From: Flavobacteriales bacterium
Lineage (GTDB): Bacteria; Bacteroidota; Bacteroidia; Flavobacteriales_E; Vicingaceae
Assembly: GCA_020635815.1 (NCBI GenBank)
Contig: JACJZB010000001.1
Span: 372,001 to 436,000, forward strand
DNA: 64,000 nt
Direction: 5' to 3'
The position numbers and the translations under genes were made by a program. Shown piece by piece: positions 44,663 to 54,424 of the stretch; the first letter of the stretch is position 1; every line of letters begins with the position of its first letter. The notes beneath the pieces were generated by a model. It did no database searches. It saw only the letters and a list, made by a program, of their open reading frames with translations, and had not been told where the DNA came from.

Positions 44663-45733
44663 ATGTACGAAATGAGTTTAGAAAAAAGAATAAAAGCCTT
44701 TATAGAATTAGCAAGTTTTTTAAAGCAATTTAAAAATGGAGCGGTTAATAGGTCGTTAACATCCTTAAATAAGAAGTATTACAATGATTTTGAGTTTTTA
44801 ATAAAAAGACAAAAAGCGTTTAATGGATGGTTTACAGAGGCTTTTGTACTCGATGCAATTGCTACTGTTGCAGAAATGCTAGATAAAGAACATTTAGAAA
44901 AATGGGTGTCTAATTATGAAATAAAAGAATCATTGCCTAAAAATGTAGGCGTGATTATGGCTGGAAACATCCCTTTGGTTGGATTTCATGATTTTTTAAG
45001 CGTACTTATTTCAGGACACAATATAATTGCCAAAACATCATCAGAAGACAATACGCTTTTGAGAAAAATTGCCGAAATTTTAATTGAAATAGAGCCAGAA
45101 TTTGCACCTAGAATAAAATTTGTGGAGCGGTTAGAAAATTTTGATGCCGTAATTGCTACAGGGAGTAACAATACAGCTCGATACTTTGAAGCTTATTTTG
45201 GAAAATATCCAAACATTATTCGTAAAAATAGAAATTCAGTTGCTGTTTTAGATCATAACGATTCGAAAGATGACATCGTAAAACTAGGAAATGACATATT
45301 TCAATATTATGGTTTAGGATGTAGAAATGTATCCAAACTATATGTGCCTAAAGGATATAATTTCAATCAATTTTTTGAAGCTATTTATGATGATTTCCAA
45401 ACCATTGTAGAAAATAATAAATACGCCAATAATTATGATTATAATAAGGCTGTTTATTTGTTAGGTAGCAATCAACTATTAGACAATAACTTTATTCTTT
45501 TAAAAGAGGATACAAGTTTATCTTCTCCTGTTGCAGTTTTACATTATGAGTATTACGAAAGTGTTGATGAATTAACGAAACACCTAGAAGAACAAAAAGA
45601 GCACATTCAATGTATTGTGTCAAAATCAGCTCCAATTGATTCTTTTAATTTTGGCGAGGCTCAACAACCAAAGCTGTGGGATTATGCTGATGGCGTTGAT
45701 ACTTTAGCTTTTTTAACAAATCTTTATAAATAA
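44663..45733 (+). CDS. Acyl-CoA reductase, LuxC-like
   Basis: 356 residues. The body fits LuxC-type acyl-CoA reductases: LPKNVGVIMAGNIPLVGFHD (about 92-111) is the nucleotide-binding entrance, NTARYFEAYFGKYPNIIRKN and YYGLGCRNVSKLYVP carry the catalytic Cys in GLGCRNVS near 219. It would reduce an acyl-CoA to an aldehyde with NAD(P)H. TAAATTTG at 44648-44655 ends 7 bp before the ATG at 44663; a second ATG lies three codons on. No luciferase or synthetase genes are near. Confidence 0.85.
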   Translation: MYEMSLEKRIKAFIELASFLKQFKNGAVNRSLTSLNKKYYNDFEFLIKRQKAFNGWFTEAFVLDAIATVAEMLDKEHLEKWVSNYEIKESLPKNVGVIMAGNIPLVGFHDFLSVLISGHNIIAKTSSEDNTLLRKIAEILIEIEPEFAPRIKFVERLENFDAVIATGSNNTARYFEAYFGKYPNIIRKNRNSVAVLDHNDSKDDIVKLGNDIFQYYGLGCRNVSKLYVPKGYNFNQFFEAIYDDFQTIVENNKYANNYDYNKAVYLLGSNQLLDNNFILLKEDTSLSSPVAVLHYEYYESVDELTKHLEEQKEHIQCIVSKSAPIDSFNFGEAQQPKLWDYADGVDTLAFLTNLYK

Positions 45734-45795
45734 GATTAAACCTTTCATCTATTCGAGAGTCTTAGGTTTACGTTTTACTATTTCTAATCTTAAAA

Positions 45796-48216
45796 ATGAA
45801 GTATATAATTGCCTTTTTAATCAGTTTTGTGTTTATCCTTTCAAGTAATGCTCAACGACCATCAAAAAAAGTAGAAACTTTTAAGTTATTAGGACAAGTA
45901 ATAGACGATAAAGGAGAGCCTTTGCCTTATGTTGCTATTGCTTTATTTCATGTAAAAGATTCGAGTTATGCTAAAGGAACAGCAACCGAAATGAATGGAA
46001 AATTTTCACTTGATATTTCAGCTGGAAACTATTATGCTAAAATTTCTTTTTTAAGTTTTGAAGATAAGACCATTAATGGAATAAACATCTCTAATAAAGA
46101 TGTTGACTTAAAAAAGATTCAATTAAAACCTTCAATGTTAAGCTTAGATGAATTTGAGCTAGTGGAGGAAAAAAAGTTAATGGAACTTGATTTAGATAAA
46201 CGGGTTTTTAATGTGGATAAAGACATTACCAATCAAGGTGCAAATGCTTCTGAAATATTAGATAATGTACCATCTGTAGCGGTTGATGTAGAAGGTAATG
46301 TAAGTTTAAGAGGAAGCGAAAATGTACGTATTTTAATAAATGGAAAACCATCGGGTTTAACAGGTATAAGTACAGCGGATGCTTTAAAGCAATTACAAGG
46401 AAATCAAATAGAAAAAATTGAGGTAATTACCAATCCATCGTCAAGATATGATGCTGAAGGCGAAGTAGGAATTATAAATATTATTTTAAAAAGAGATAAA
46501 AGAGAAGGTATTAATGGCGTTGTAAATTTAGATGTAGGATATCCAAGTAATTATGGGGGAGGTTTTAACTTAACCATGAAAAAGAAAAACTTTAATGTAT
46601 TTACTGGATATGGAATTAAATACAATAATTCTCCAGGATCAAGCAATTCTATTCAAGAGTTTACTTATCCTGATACTAGTTTTAGTTATACTAGTAACAC
46701 AACAATGGAGCGATTAAGCCTTAATCACAATTTCAGATTAGGAACGGAGGTTTATCTCAATCCATACAATTCATTTATAGTTTCAGGTCAATATACTTTT
46801 GGAGATGGAGACAATGAAAATAATTTAACTTATGCTGATTTTAATGAATTTGACATCAATACCCAAAAATTAAACAGACAAGAAATTGAAGACAAAGATC
46901 GCTCGTCTTATGATTTATCGTTTAACTACCGAAAAACCTTTAAGCAAAAAGATAGATTATTAACCTTTGATGTTCAGCAATCTGAAAATATTGATAACGA
47001 AAGTTCTACAATAAGTCAGAAAAATGAATCGGATGCTTTAGATAATTTAGAACAACGTGCTTACAATGATGAAGGTTCTACCAATTGGCTGTTTCAAACC
47101 GATTATGTTCATCCTATTTTTAACGGTAAAATTGAATTTGGATTAAAATCTACCCTTAAAGAGGTTGTTGATGATTATGGTGTTGAAGAGTTTAATGATA
47201 GTATTAGTGTTTGGGAGTTTATTGATGGTTATAAGAATAAAGTAATTTATGATGAAAACATTTATGCAGGGTACTTAATGTTTGGAAACAAAGTAAAAAA
47301 GTTTTCTTATCAATTTGGTGTTAGAGTAGAGTATTCCGATATTAAATCAGACTTTGAAACAACAAACGAGGTAAACAATAGAAATTATTTAAACTTATTT
47401 CCGAGCACACATTTTTCGTATGAATTAAATAAAGATAACTCATTACAATTAGGTTATAGTAGAAGAATTCAGCGTCCAAGACATTGGTGGTTATTGCCAT
47501 TTTTTAGTTATACCGACTCAAGAAGTGTGTTTACAGGTAATCCAAACTTAAATCCAGAATTTACAGATTCTTACGAATTAGGTCATTTAAAATATTGGAA
47601 AAAAGGTTCTATCTTATCAAGCGTTTATTACCGATACACAACCAATGTTATTGAAAGGATTACTTTCTCGGATGGTGAAGGTATTACTAGGAGATTACCT
47701 TTAAATATAGGAATTACCAACTCTTATGGAACAGAATTCTCAGGTTCTTATCAATTAGCGAAATGGTGGGATTTAAGAGGGAGTTTTAATTTTTATAGAG
47801 AAATTACCGATGGCGATTATAATGGAGTAGATTATAACAGTGATGCTATGGTTTGGTCCACACGATTAAATTCTAAATGGGCAATAAAAAAGAAAGTAAA
47901 TGTGCAAGCCTCATTTAACTACAATGCACCACAAAATTCTCCTCAAGGAAAAAATAAAGCTCGTTATTCGCTAGACATTGGAGCCTCTATGGATGTGTTA
48001 AAAGGCAATGGTACAATTAGTTTAAACGCAAAAGATATATTTAATACCCGGAAAAGACGTTCAATTGCTTATGGCGAATACTTTACATCAGAAAGTGAGA
48101 TGCAATGGCGTTCTCGTTTTATAAGGTTAAGCTTTACCTACCGTATCAACCAAAAGAAAAAACGTGGTGGAGATAGAAACTTTAATGATTTTGATGATGG
48201 AGGAGGAGAAGGGTAA
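45796..48216 (+). CDS. Outer membrane beta-barrel / TonB-dependent receptor family protein
   Basis: 806 residues. Signal peptide to about residue 20, then a carboxypeptidase-regulatory-like domain (LLGQVIDDKGEPLPYVAIAL), a plug (about 130-235, DNVPSVAVDVEGNVSLRG and IEKIEVITNPSSRYDAEGEV), and a barrel of the OMP_b-brl_3 type. The basic Gly/Asp-rich C-terminus (RGGDRNFNDFDDGGGEG) does not end in the usual aromatic, which is common in this subfamily. The ligand is unknown. It starts 62 bp after the acyl-CoA reductase gene and may share its transcript. Confidence 0.88.
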   Translation: MKYIIAFLISFVFILSSNAQRPSKKVETFKLLGQVIDDKGEPLPYVAIALFHVKDSSYAKGTATEMNGKFSLDISAGNYYAKISFLSFEDKTINGINISNKDVDLKKIQLKPSMLSLDEFELVEEKKLMELDLDKRVFNVDKDITNQGANASEILDNVPSVAVDVEGNVSLRGSENVRILINGKPSGLTGISTADALKQLQGNQIEKIEVITNPSSRYDAEGEVGIINIILKRDKREGINGVVNLDVGYPSNYGGGFNLTMKKKNFNVFTGYGIKYNNSPGSSNSIQEFTYPDTSFSYTSNTTMERLSLNHNFRLGTEVYLNPYNSFIVSGQYTFGDGDNENNLTYADFNEFDINTQKLNRQEIEDKDRSSYDLSFNYRKTFKQKDRLLTFDVQQSENIDNESSTISQKNESDALDNLEQRAYNDEGSTNWLFQTDYVHPIFNGKIEFGLKSTLKEVVDDYGVEEFNDSISVWEFIDGYKNKVIYDENIYAGYLMFGNKVKKFSYQFGVRVEYSDIKSDFETTNEVNNRNYLNLFPSTHFSYELNKDNSLQLGYSRRIQRPRHWWLLPFFSYTDSRSVFTGNPNLNPEFTDSYELGHLKYWKKGSILSSVYYRYTTNVIERITFSDGEGITRRLPLNIGITNSYGTEFSGSYQLAKWWDLRGSFNFYREITDGDYNGVDYNSDAMVWSTRLNSKWAIKKKVNVQASFNYNAPQNSPQGKNKARYSLDIGASMDVLKGNGTISLNAKDIFNTRKRRSIAYGEYFTSESEMQWRSRFIRLSFTYRINQKKKRGGDRNFNDFDDGGGEG

Positions 48217-48501
48217 AAATTACTCTTTTACATGGTGTTGGTTAAAAAGTAATGCTATCGCCAATAGACTAAGTTATGCTTCTTAGGTTTTGTTGTGTAT
48301 CGGTTTTTAATGTTTTACAATATTGTTGTCTTTCTCAAAAGCATACTCCTAAGAATCTTATTTGTAATGAGCAATGCAATAGTATTACTTACGCCAATAA
48401 TTCCTCATCCTTTCTCGAAATAAAAATATTTAATTTGCTTATCTACTCACTTGGTACATAAACATTACATTTGTATTCTACAATTCCATACATGGATTTT
48501 T
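48217..48501. other. Non-coding stretch
   Basis: 285 bp without a credible gene; a 61-codon frame at 48276-48461 has no family features. A promoter-like TACATTTG lies at 48466-48473, 28 bp before the sulfatase start. No strong hairpin is visible behind the receptor gene. Confidence 0.5.
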
Positions 48502-50415
48502 ATGTTTAAATTTTGCACTATTTTAGGAAGAAAAGAATTGATATATTTATTCGCTTTTGGATTTTCTTTTTGCACCTATTTTTTATTGCTTTTAGATTTA
48601 CCTATTACAAATGGTTCTCTCTTAGAAAAAAGTATTTCTTCTATATTAATTCTCGATAATTTTATCTTTAGCTTATTGGCTATTTTTAGTGTAAGTTTTT
48701 TGTTGTCGCAATTCCACAATAAATGGATAAAGGGAATAACACTTTTTATGGTTATTCTATTTGTTACTATTAATACTTTTCAACTTATTAATTATTCTAT
48801 TTCTGGAGAATTTTTTACCCGATTAGCACTTGATAATATAGAATTTATTGAGTTTTTATTTACCGTAGATAATTTTATAATAATTGGAAAAGTAACTTTA
48901 GCTATGCTAGGTTTTCCTTTGTTAATAACTTGGTTGTTAGAGGGTAAATGTGCGTTTAGCACAAAAAAACTAATGTACTACATGTTGGTATTAGGGTTAT
49001 TTATCTTTGCTTGTAAAATCTGGGCTCCAAATCATTTAAAAGAAATGAGGACTGAATTATTAATTAACAATTCACTAAAGGATGAGGCTCCAGTAGTTTC
49101 TTTTTTAAAAGTTTTTTTTGATAAAAAGGCTTCTAAAACAAGTTTCATTTGGAGTAAATCAGAATTAGAACGATTAAAATTATATGGTTTTAATTTTAAA
49201 CCTTTTTCAAAGTTTCCGTTTTTAAAGGAATCCATTTATAAGGGAGGCCGACCTTTCGAGTTAGCTGAAGATGTCAAGCCGAATGTATTACTAATATTTA
49301 CCGAAGGATTGTCTGCTAGAACAACCGATGTATATTCTGATCGTTACGAAAAGTTAACCCCAAATCTTTTGGAATTTTCTAAGTCTTCGATGATAGTTGA
49401 TAATTTTTATAATCATACCGCTGCTACATATCGAGGATTACATGGCCAATTATGTTCTTTATATCCAACACTTGGTGGGGCAGGAGGGTGGCATGATAAC
49501 ATTGAATCAATTCCTGATACCAAATACAAAAGCATAACTGAAATATTTAAGCATAATGGATATACTACTACATTTTTGAATCCTCATTGGAAGGATGTTT
49601 CTGGGAATGATGAGATGATGAAAATGTTAGCCTTTGATAAGGTATTAAATGGAGAAGATTTAGTGAGCAAAAAATATGGGGAGAACATTGGTAAAAGAGA
49701 TCTCGGGACTACAGACCATGGACTTTATAATGGACTAATTCAGGAGTTAAAAAAAATGGAAAAGAATAATACGTTTCCATTTATGATGGCTATGTATAGT
49801 TATGAAACACATGCATGGAAAGACGTAGTAGAAGATGGCGTAAAATACAAGGATGGTGAAAATAGTGCTTTAAATACGATTTATAACATGGATCATTCGT
49901 TTGGTAAATTTTGGAACTATTTTAAAAATTCCCCATTAGCTAAAAATACAATCGTTATTTTCACTTCAGATCATGCTCATTATCATGAGGAAGAGTACCT
50001 AAAATTAATGAAAGAACATGAGGAAGATGACTACCAAAAGCTATTTATTGATGAAGTCCCATTAATTGTTTATTCTCCTAAAATGGATTTGCCCAACCAT
50101 TTTGATGCAAAATATGCTACCTCTATTGATTTAACACCTTCACTTATTCATTTTTTAGGATTTCCTAATGAGTGGAATTCCTTTATAGGCTCATCTATTT
50201 TTGAAAAGTCAAGATTACATAACACAGGAGTTGCATCTTACGATAATTCCTATTATGTAATTGATAATGAAAAAATTCATAATTTACATTCTACAAAAAA
50301 ATATCAGGAGGATGGTGAGTTACTTATTAAGTTTATAGAATACACTCATTATTTGGAATCGAACAATCAATTTATGCCTAAAGATATAATAGGAAAAAAC
50401 CTCAAACATAAATAG
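48502..50415 (+). CDS. LTA synthase-like sulfatase-family membrane protein
   Basis: About 637 residues from the ATG at 48502; the longer frame from 48451 overlaps a promoter-like box. Five membrane helices fill the first ~210 residues. The extracytoplasmic domain starts at DVKPNVLLIFTEGLSARTTD, has the probable nucleophile Thr in NHTAATYRGLHGQL (near 306), and the metal-site motifs GTTDHGLYNGL and FTSDHAHYHEE. Such enzymes move phosphoglycerol or phosphoethanolamine onto envelope glycans or lipids. In a diderm a phosphoethanolamine or phosphoglycerol transferase role is more likely than lipoteichoic acid synthesis. Confidence 0.88.
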   Translation: MFKFCTILGRKELIYLFAFGFSFCTYFLLLLDLPITNGSLLEKSISSILILDNFIFSLLAIFSVSFLLSQFHNKWIKGITLFMVILFVTINTFQLINYSISGEFFTRLALDNIEFIEFLFTVDNFIIIGKVTLAMLGFPLLITWLLEGKCAFSTKKLMYYMLVLGLFIFACKIWAPNHLKEMRTELLINNSLKDEAPVVSFLKVFFDKKASKTSFIWSKSELERLKLYGFNFKPFSKFPFLKESIYKGGRPFELAEDVKPNVLLIFTEGLSARTTDVYSDRYEKLTPNLLEFSKSSMIVDNFYNHTAATYRGLHGQLCSLYPTLGGAGGWHDNIESIPDTKYKSITEIFKHNGYTTTFLNPHWKDVSGNDEMMKMLAFDKVLNGEDLVSKKYGENIGKRDLGTTDHGLYNGLIQELKKMEKNNTFPFMMAMYSYETHAWKDVVEDGVKYKDGENSALNTIYNMDHSFGKFWNYFKNSPLAKNTIVIFTSDHAHYHEEEYLKLMKEHEEDDYQKLFIDEVPLIVYSPKMDLPNHFDAKYATSIDLTPSLIHFLGFPNEWNSFIGSSIFEKSRLHNTGVASYDNSYYVIDNEKIHNLHSTKKYQEDGELLIKFIEYTHYLESNNQFMPKDIIGKNLKHK

Positions 50416-50524
50416 ACAGCTAGACATCAGTGAGAATTTTTAATTTTATTAATCCTCAGAATCTTCAATATTTTTACACAAATAATTAAGCGAAGATAAC
50501 TGTTTTATCAAAAAAGTCAGGCAA

Positions 50525-53014
50525 TTACATCGGATCAACATCAACCGTAATTCTTACCGATTTGTATTCGCTAAACGATTCGAAGTTATTTTTAATTTCT
50601 GTAATTATTTCTCGGGTTTTACCAATAGAACCTTCACGCTCTATTTTGAGTAACACGTTTTTGTGGTAGTAATTTTTAATACGACTTATCACTGGGAATT
50701 CGGGGCCTAAAACACGTTTGCCAAATTTCTGTTGTAACTGATAGGTGAATTCTGAAGCTCCAGCATTCAGCATATCTTTATCTCTGTGTTTTAAACTAAA
50801 ATGGATTAAACGATAAAAAGGAGGGTAGTTAAATTGTTTACGTTCTACCAATTCATTTTTGTACATTCCTACATAGTCATGGTCAATTACTTGTCTAATA
50901 ATTCTGTGGTAAGGGTCGTAAGTTTGAATGATAACCTTACCTCGTTTCACTTTTCTTCCTGCTCGTCCACTTACTTGACTCATCATCTGATATGCTCGTT
51001 CAAAAGCTCTAAAATCAGGGAAGTTCAACATAGTATCGGCATTTAAAATTCCAACTAAGGTTACATTGTTAAAATCCAACCCTTTGGTTACCATTTGTGT
51101 CCCAACCAAGACATCAATATTGCCTTCTTCAAAATCCGTAATTAATTGATGGTAAGCATTTTTACTACGAGTAGAATCAGCATCCATTCGAGCAACTTTT
51201 ATTTTTGGGAAATAAATGGCTAATTCCTCTTCAATTTGCTCTGTACCAAACCCTTTTAAGGTAACTCTTGTGCTTCCGCAAGCACCACAAGCATTTGGCA
51301 TTTTTTTATGTTGTCCGCAATAATGACAACGTAATTGGTTAGAAAATTTATGATAGGTTAATGAAACATCACAATTATTACATTCAGGCACATGTCCACA
51401 TTCTTCACAAATCATAAAAGGAGCGTAACCTCTACGGTTTTGAAATAAAATAACTTGCTCCTTATTTTTAAACGCTTCTTCCATTTGTTCCATTAACAAA
51501 GGAGAGAAGTGTGATTTCATTTTCTTTTTTCGTGTAGCTTCTTTAATGTCAGCACACAAAATCTCTGGCATTTGAACGCCTCCATGCCTAGAGGTTAATT
51601 CTACCAATCCAAATTTACCTTGTTGGGCATTCCAATAGTTTTCAATAGATGGGGTAGCAGAACCCATTAAAATTTTTGCTTTATGAATGTTTGCTAAAAC
51701 AATGGATGAATCTCTCGCATTGTATCGTGGAGCAGGATCGTATTGTTTAAAAGTGTTTTCATGTTCTTCATCAACAATTACTAACCCTAAATTGCTAAAC
51801 GGTAAAAACATTGCTGAACGAGCTCCCATTACCACTTGGTATTTGGTTGATTTTGTTTGCTCAAAAGTTAACACTTGATTCCAAACTTCAACGCGTTCGT
51901 TTTCGTTAAACTTTGAGTGATAAACGCCAATTACATCTCCAAATACTTTTTGCAAACGGACAATGAGTTGAGTTGTTAAGGCAATTTCGGGCAATAAATA
52001 TAAAACTTGTTTACCTTCAGCTAACGCTTCTTGTATGAGTTTGATGTAGATTTCAGTTTTACCCGAACCAGTTACACCGTGTAAAAGAACTACATCTTTT
52101 TCTTTAAAATGATTTTTGATTTCGTTGGTAGCCCTTTCTTGCTCTTCGTTAAGTTGGTTAAACCCAATTATTTCATTTCCATAATCATCTAAGCGATTTG
52201 CAACAACATCATAAACCTCAAAAACATTCTTTTTTACCAATTGATTGATAGCTGAAGCTGTTGCATTAACTGCTTTTTGCAAAGCAATTTTATTTACTTC
52301 TTTAGGTCGTTCTTGATAGCGTTCGTTCAATTGAAGAAACTTCATTAATAACTCTAATTGTTTAGGAGCATTGCTTAACTCATCAAAAAGAAGCTTTAAA
52401 TTTTCTTCATTATTAGCATGTTCGGTTAATCGAACATATTGTACAATTTTGGGTTTAAATTTTCGCTTTAATTCTTCTTCTACGATTACTACTTTTTTAT
52501 CAATAAGTCCTTTTACAACCTTATGGGTGTTTTTGATGAAAAGTAATTCGGCAATTTCACTTAAGCTTAAAATATTTCTAATGCTCAAAGCTTCGTAAAC
52601 TTGGTATTCTTTATCAGATAAATCTTCAAGGTAAATGCCTTCAAAATCAGTATTTAAAACAATTTTAGTTTCGCTGGCTAATTTTAAAGCTCCAGGTAAA
52701 GCCGCACTATACACTTCGCCTAAGTTGCTTAAATAATAATCGGCTATCCAATCCCAATGTTTTAATTGTTTTTGGTTGACTAATGGAAGTTCATCTAAAA
52801 TAGAATCGATGTATTTTGCTTCGTATGCTGCCGGTGGTTGAGTGTGTATTCTTCTTATCAGTGCCGAATATAATTTTCTACCTCTACCAAATTGTACCAC
52901 TACACGTTGCCCAACAAGAACATCATCAGAAATATCTCTTGGAACCCTATAAGTGTATAAATAGGGGATAGATAGTGGAATAATTACATCTACAAATTTA
53001 GTTTCGGTACTCAT
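50525..53014 (-). CDS. priA: Primosomal protein N' (replication restart helicase)
   Basis: 829 residues, typical length. The N-terminal 3'-end binding domain is followed by the helicase core: VVLLHGVTGSGKTEIYIKLI (Walker A, near 313), DEEHENTF (Walker B), GSATPSIENY and SGRAGRKVKRG. The zinc-binding insert CEECGHVPECNNCDVSLTYH plus CHYCGQ and ACGACGSTR supplies eight Cys. PriA reloads the replisome at stalled forks. It appears to be a single-gene unit. Confidence 0.96.
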   Translation of the reverse strand: MSTETKFVDVIIPLSIPYLYTYRVPRDISDDVLVGQRVVVQFGRGRKLYSALIRRIHTQPPAAYEAKYIDSILDELPLVNQKQLKHWDWIADYYLSNLGEVYSAALPGALKLASETKIVLNTDFEGIYLEDLSDKEYQVYEALSIRNILSLSEIAELLFIKNTHKVVKGLIDKKVVIVEEELKRKFKPKIVQYVRLTEHANNEENLKLLFDELSNAPKQLELLMKFLQLNERYQERPKEVNKIALQKAVNATASAINQLVKKNVFEVYDVVANRLDDYGNEIIGFNQLNEEQERATNEIKNHFKEKDVVLLHGVTGSGKTEIYIKLIQEALAEGKQVLYLLPEIALTTQLIVRLQKVFGDVIGVYHSKFNENERVEVWNQVLTFEQTKSTKYQVVMGARSAMFLPFSNLGLVIVDEEHENTFKQYDPAPRYNARDSSIVLANIHKAKILMGSATPSIENYWNAQQGKFGLVELTSRHGGVQMPEILCADIKEATRKKKMKSHFSPLLMEQMEEAFKNKEQVILFQNRRGYAPFMICEECGHVPECNNCDVSLTYHKFSNQLRCHYCGQHKKMPNACGACGSTRVTLKGFGTEQIEEELAIYFPKIKVARMDADSTRSKNAYHQLITDFEEGNIDVLVGTQMVTKGLDFNNVTLVGILNADTMLNFPDFRAFERAYQMMSQVSGRAGRKVKRGKVIIQTYDPYHRIIRQVIDHDYVGMYKNELVERKQFNYPPFYRLIHFSLKHRDKDMLNAGASEFTYQLQQKFGKRVLGPEFPVISRIKNYYHKNVLLKIEREGSIGKTREIITEIKNNFESFSEYKSVRITVDVDPM

Positions 53015-53157
53015 TTAAATCAGATGAAAGTCAGAAAGTATAAAGTTAATAAAGTTTAAAGGGAATGAATAATTAAGTGAGGAAGTTATTTTTGATAGAA
53101 TTAATTATATGAATTAGCTATGTACAATATTATTTTATAACCTCTTTAGTATGTTCT

Positions 53158-53240
53158 TTCTGGATTCCTGACTTCCACTGTCATTCCATTAGGAAAAAAT
53201 CAGTTTTCCCTGAAGTAGCGGAGCGAATATCAGGGATCCA
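53158..53240. repeat. Palindromic repeat, copy A, flanking the GIY-YIG gene
   Basis: Begins TTTCTGGATTCCTGA and ends CAGGGATCCA, ends that are nearly reverse complements. Between them lies AGTTTTCCCTGAAG. A shorter direct copy lies at 53554-53625 on the other side of the GIY-YIG gene. Confidence 0.75.
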
Positions 53241-53253
53241 GAGTAAATGAAAT

Positions 53254-53544
53254 CTATTTATACCACTCCTCTGATAAATCTTTCCAATTAGGATTTTCTT
53301 TTTCAATTAGTTTTAGTTTCCATGCTCTTTTCCATTTCTTCATTTGTCTTTCTTTAAGGATAGCCATTTCTGAGTTGTTAAACTCTTCAAAATAAACTAG
53401 AATGTTAACGTTATATTTAGCAGTAAATCCTTTTACAATTTTTTGTTTGTGCTCTTGAACTCTTCTTTCTATATCGTTCGTAAAACCAACATATAAAGTT
53501 CCGTTTCTTTGACTGGCTAATATATAAACATAAAAAGTGTTCAT
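53254..53544 (-). CDS. GIY-YIG family nuclease, UvrC-like small type
   Basis: 96 residues, a stand-alone URI-type domain. YVYILASQRNGTLYVGFTND has the Tyr pair and the catalytic region, then ERRVQEHKQKI with its Arg, and the Glu in VYFEEFNNSEMAILKERQMK. Such small nucleases are common and mostly of unknown role. The gene lies between two direct copies of a palindromic repeat (53158-53240 and 53554-53625), with 13 and 9 bp of extra DNA at the two sides, so gene and repeat probably spread together. Confidence 0.9.
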   Translation of the reverse strand: MNTFYVYILASQRNGTLYVGFTNDIERRVQEHKQKIVKGFTAKYNVNILVYFEEFNNSEMAILKERQMKKWKRAWKLKLIEKENPNWKDLSEEWYK

Positions 53545-53553
53545 CTATTTTGT

Positions 53554-53625
53554 TTTCTGGATTCCTGATCTCCGTTTCACTTCGTCAGGAAAGAATTTAG
53601 TTTTCCCTGTGCAGGCAGGGATCCA
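53554..53625. repeat. Palindromic repeat, copy B, flanking the GIY-YIG gene
   Basis: Begins TTTCTGGATTCCTGA and ends CAGGGATCCA like copy A, shares TTTAGTTTTCCCTG in the middle, and is about 11 bp shorter. Orientation is the same as copy A. Confidence 0.75.
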
Positions 53626-53649
53626 TATTTTATATGTTAATCGTAAATA

Positions 53650-54423
53650 CTAAGGTTCATAAAATTCCTGTCCTTTAATGTCAATATAGAACCATATTTT
53701 TTCATTTATCCAAACTTTAGCTATACCATAGCCAAAAAAATCAGCCTTACTATATTTTGGAGAAATAATTTCTTCTCCTTTTTCATTTAAAAACCCATAT
53801 TTGTTTTGATATTTTACTTTGAAAAAATTACCTCTTCCGAATTCTTTTGAAGCTATAGTATCATAGATTAATTCGGTAACTAATTCTCCTTCAAAATTTA
53901 TTACACCCCACTTACTGTTTTGTTTTACAGCAGCATAATAATTATTTACTTGAACTGCATCCCAAAAAGCAGGAAGACTATCAATTTTTACTCCATCGCT
54001 AAAAGTGTATTTTAAAAGCCCTATTTTTTCATCTTTTTTATAAAATTGGAATTCTAGAAATGATGATAGAGCTCCATTACAACCATTTATACAGTTGGCT
54101 TTTTTTCCTGTATTATCAATACAAAAGAATTCATTCTTCTTTGATACTTTAGCTCTGTTAAATTGAAAATAGCTTGCTTTTGTAAATTCTATTTTAGTAA
54201 CGAGTTTGCCAGTTCTATTTATATAACCATACTTGTTTCCTTTTTTAACCCAGGTTATTTTATCATTAAAAATACCAACTTCTTTGTATTTAGGTTTAAT
54301 TATAATTTGTTTGTCGTTATTGGAATAACCCCACTTATTACCTTTCCTATATGGAATTAAAGTTTGAGAAAAACTCAATTCAGATATAAATAAAGTTAAT
54401 ATTATGAGGTATAGTTTTATCAT
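53650..54423 (-). CDS. WG-repeat protein, secreted
   Basis: 257 residues. Signal peptide ends ELSFSQ. Several WG/YG repeats follow: NKWGYSNNDKQIIIKPKYKE, NKYGYINRTGKLVTKIEF, SKWGVINFEGELVTELIYD and NKYGFLNEKGEEIISPKYS, each about 30-50 residues. WG repeats probably mediate binding in the envelope; the partner is unknown. It starts 1 bp after the pfkA stop and so shares its transcript. Confidence 0.85.
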   Translation of the reverse strand: MIKLYLIILTLFISELSFSQTLIPYRKGNKWGYSNNDKQIIIKPKYKEVGIFNDKITWVKKGNKYGYINRTGKLVTKIEFTKASYFQFNRAKVSKKNEFFCIDNTGKKANCINGCNGALSSFLEFQFYKKDEKIGLLKYTFSDGVKIDSLPAFWDAVQVNNYYAAVKQNSKWGVINFEGELVTELIYDTIASKEFGRGNFFKVKYQNKYGFLNEKGEEIISPKYSKADFFGYGIAKVWINEKIWFYIDIKGQEFYEP

Positions 54424-54424
54424 T

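Noticed and set aside
48276..48461. 61-codon Cys-rich frame
   Set aside because: No family pattern, intergenic position, overlaps the promoter of the sulfatase gene.
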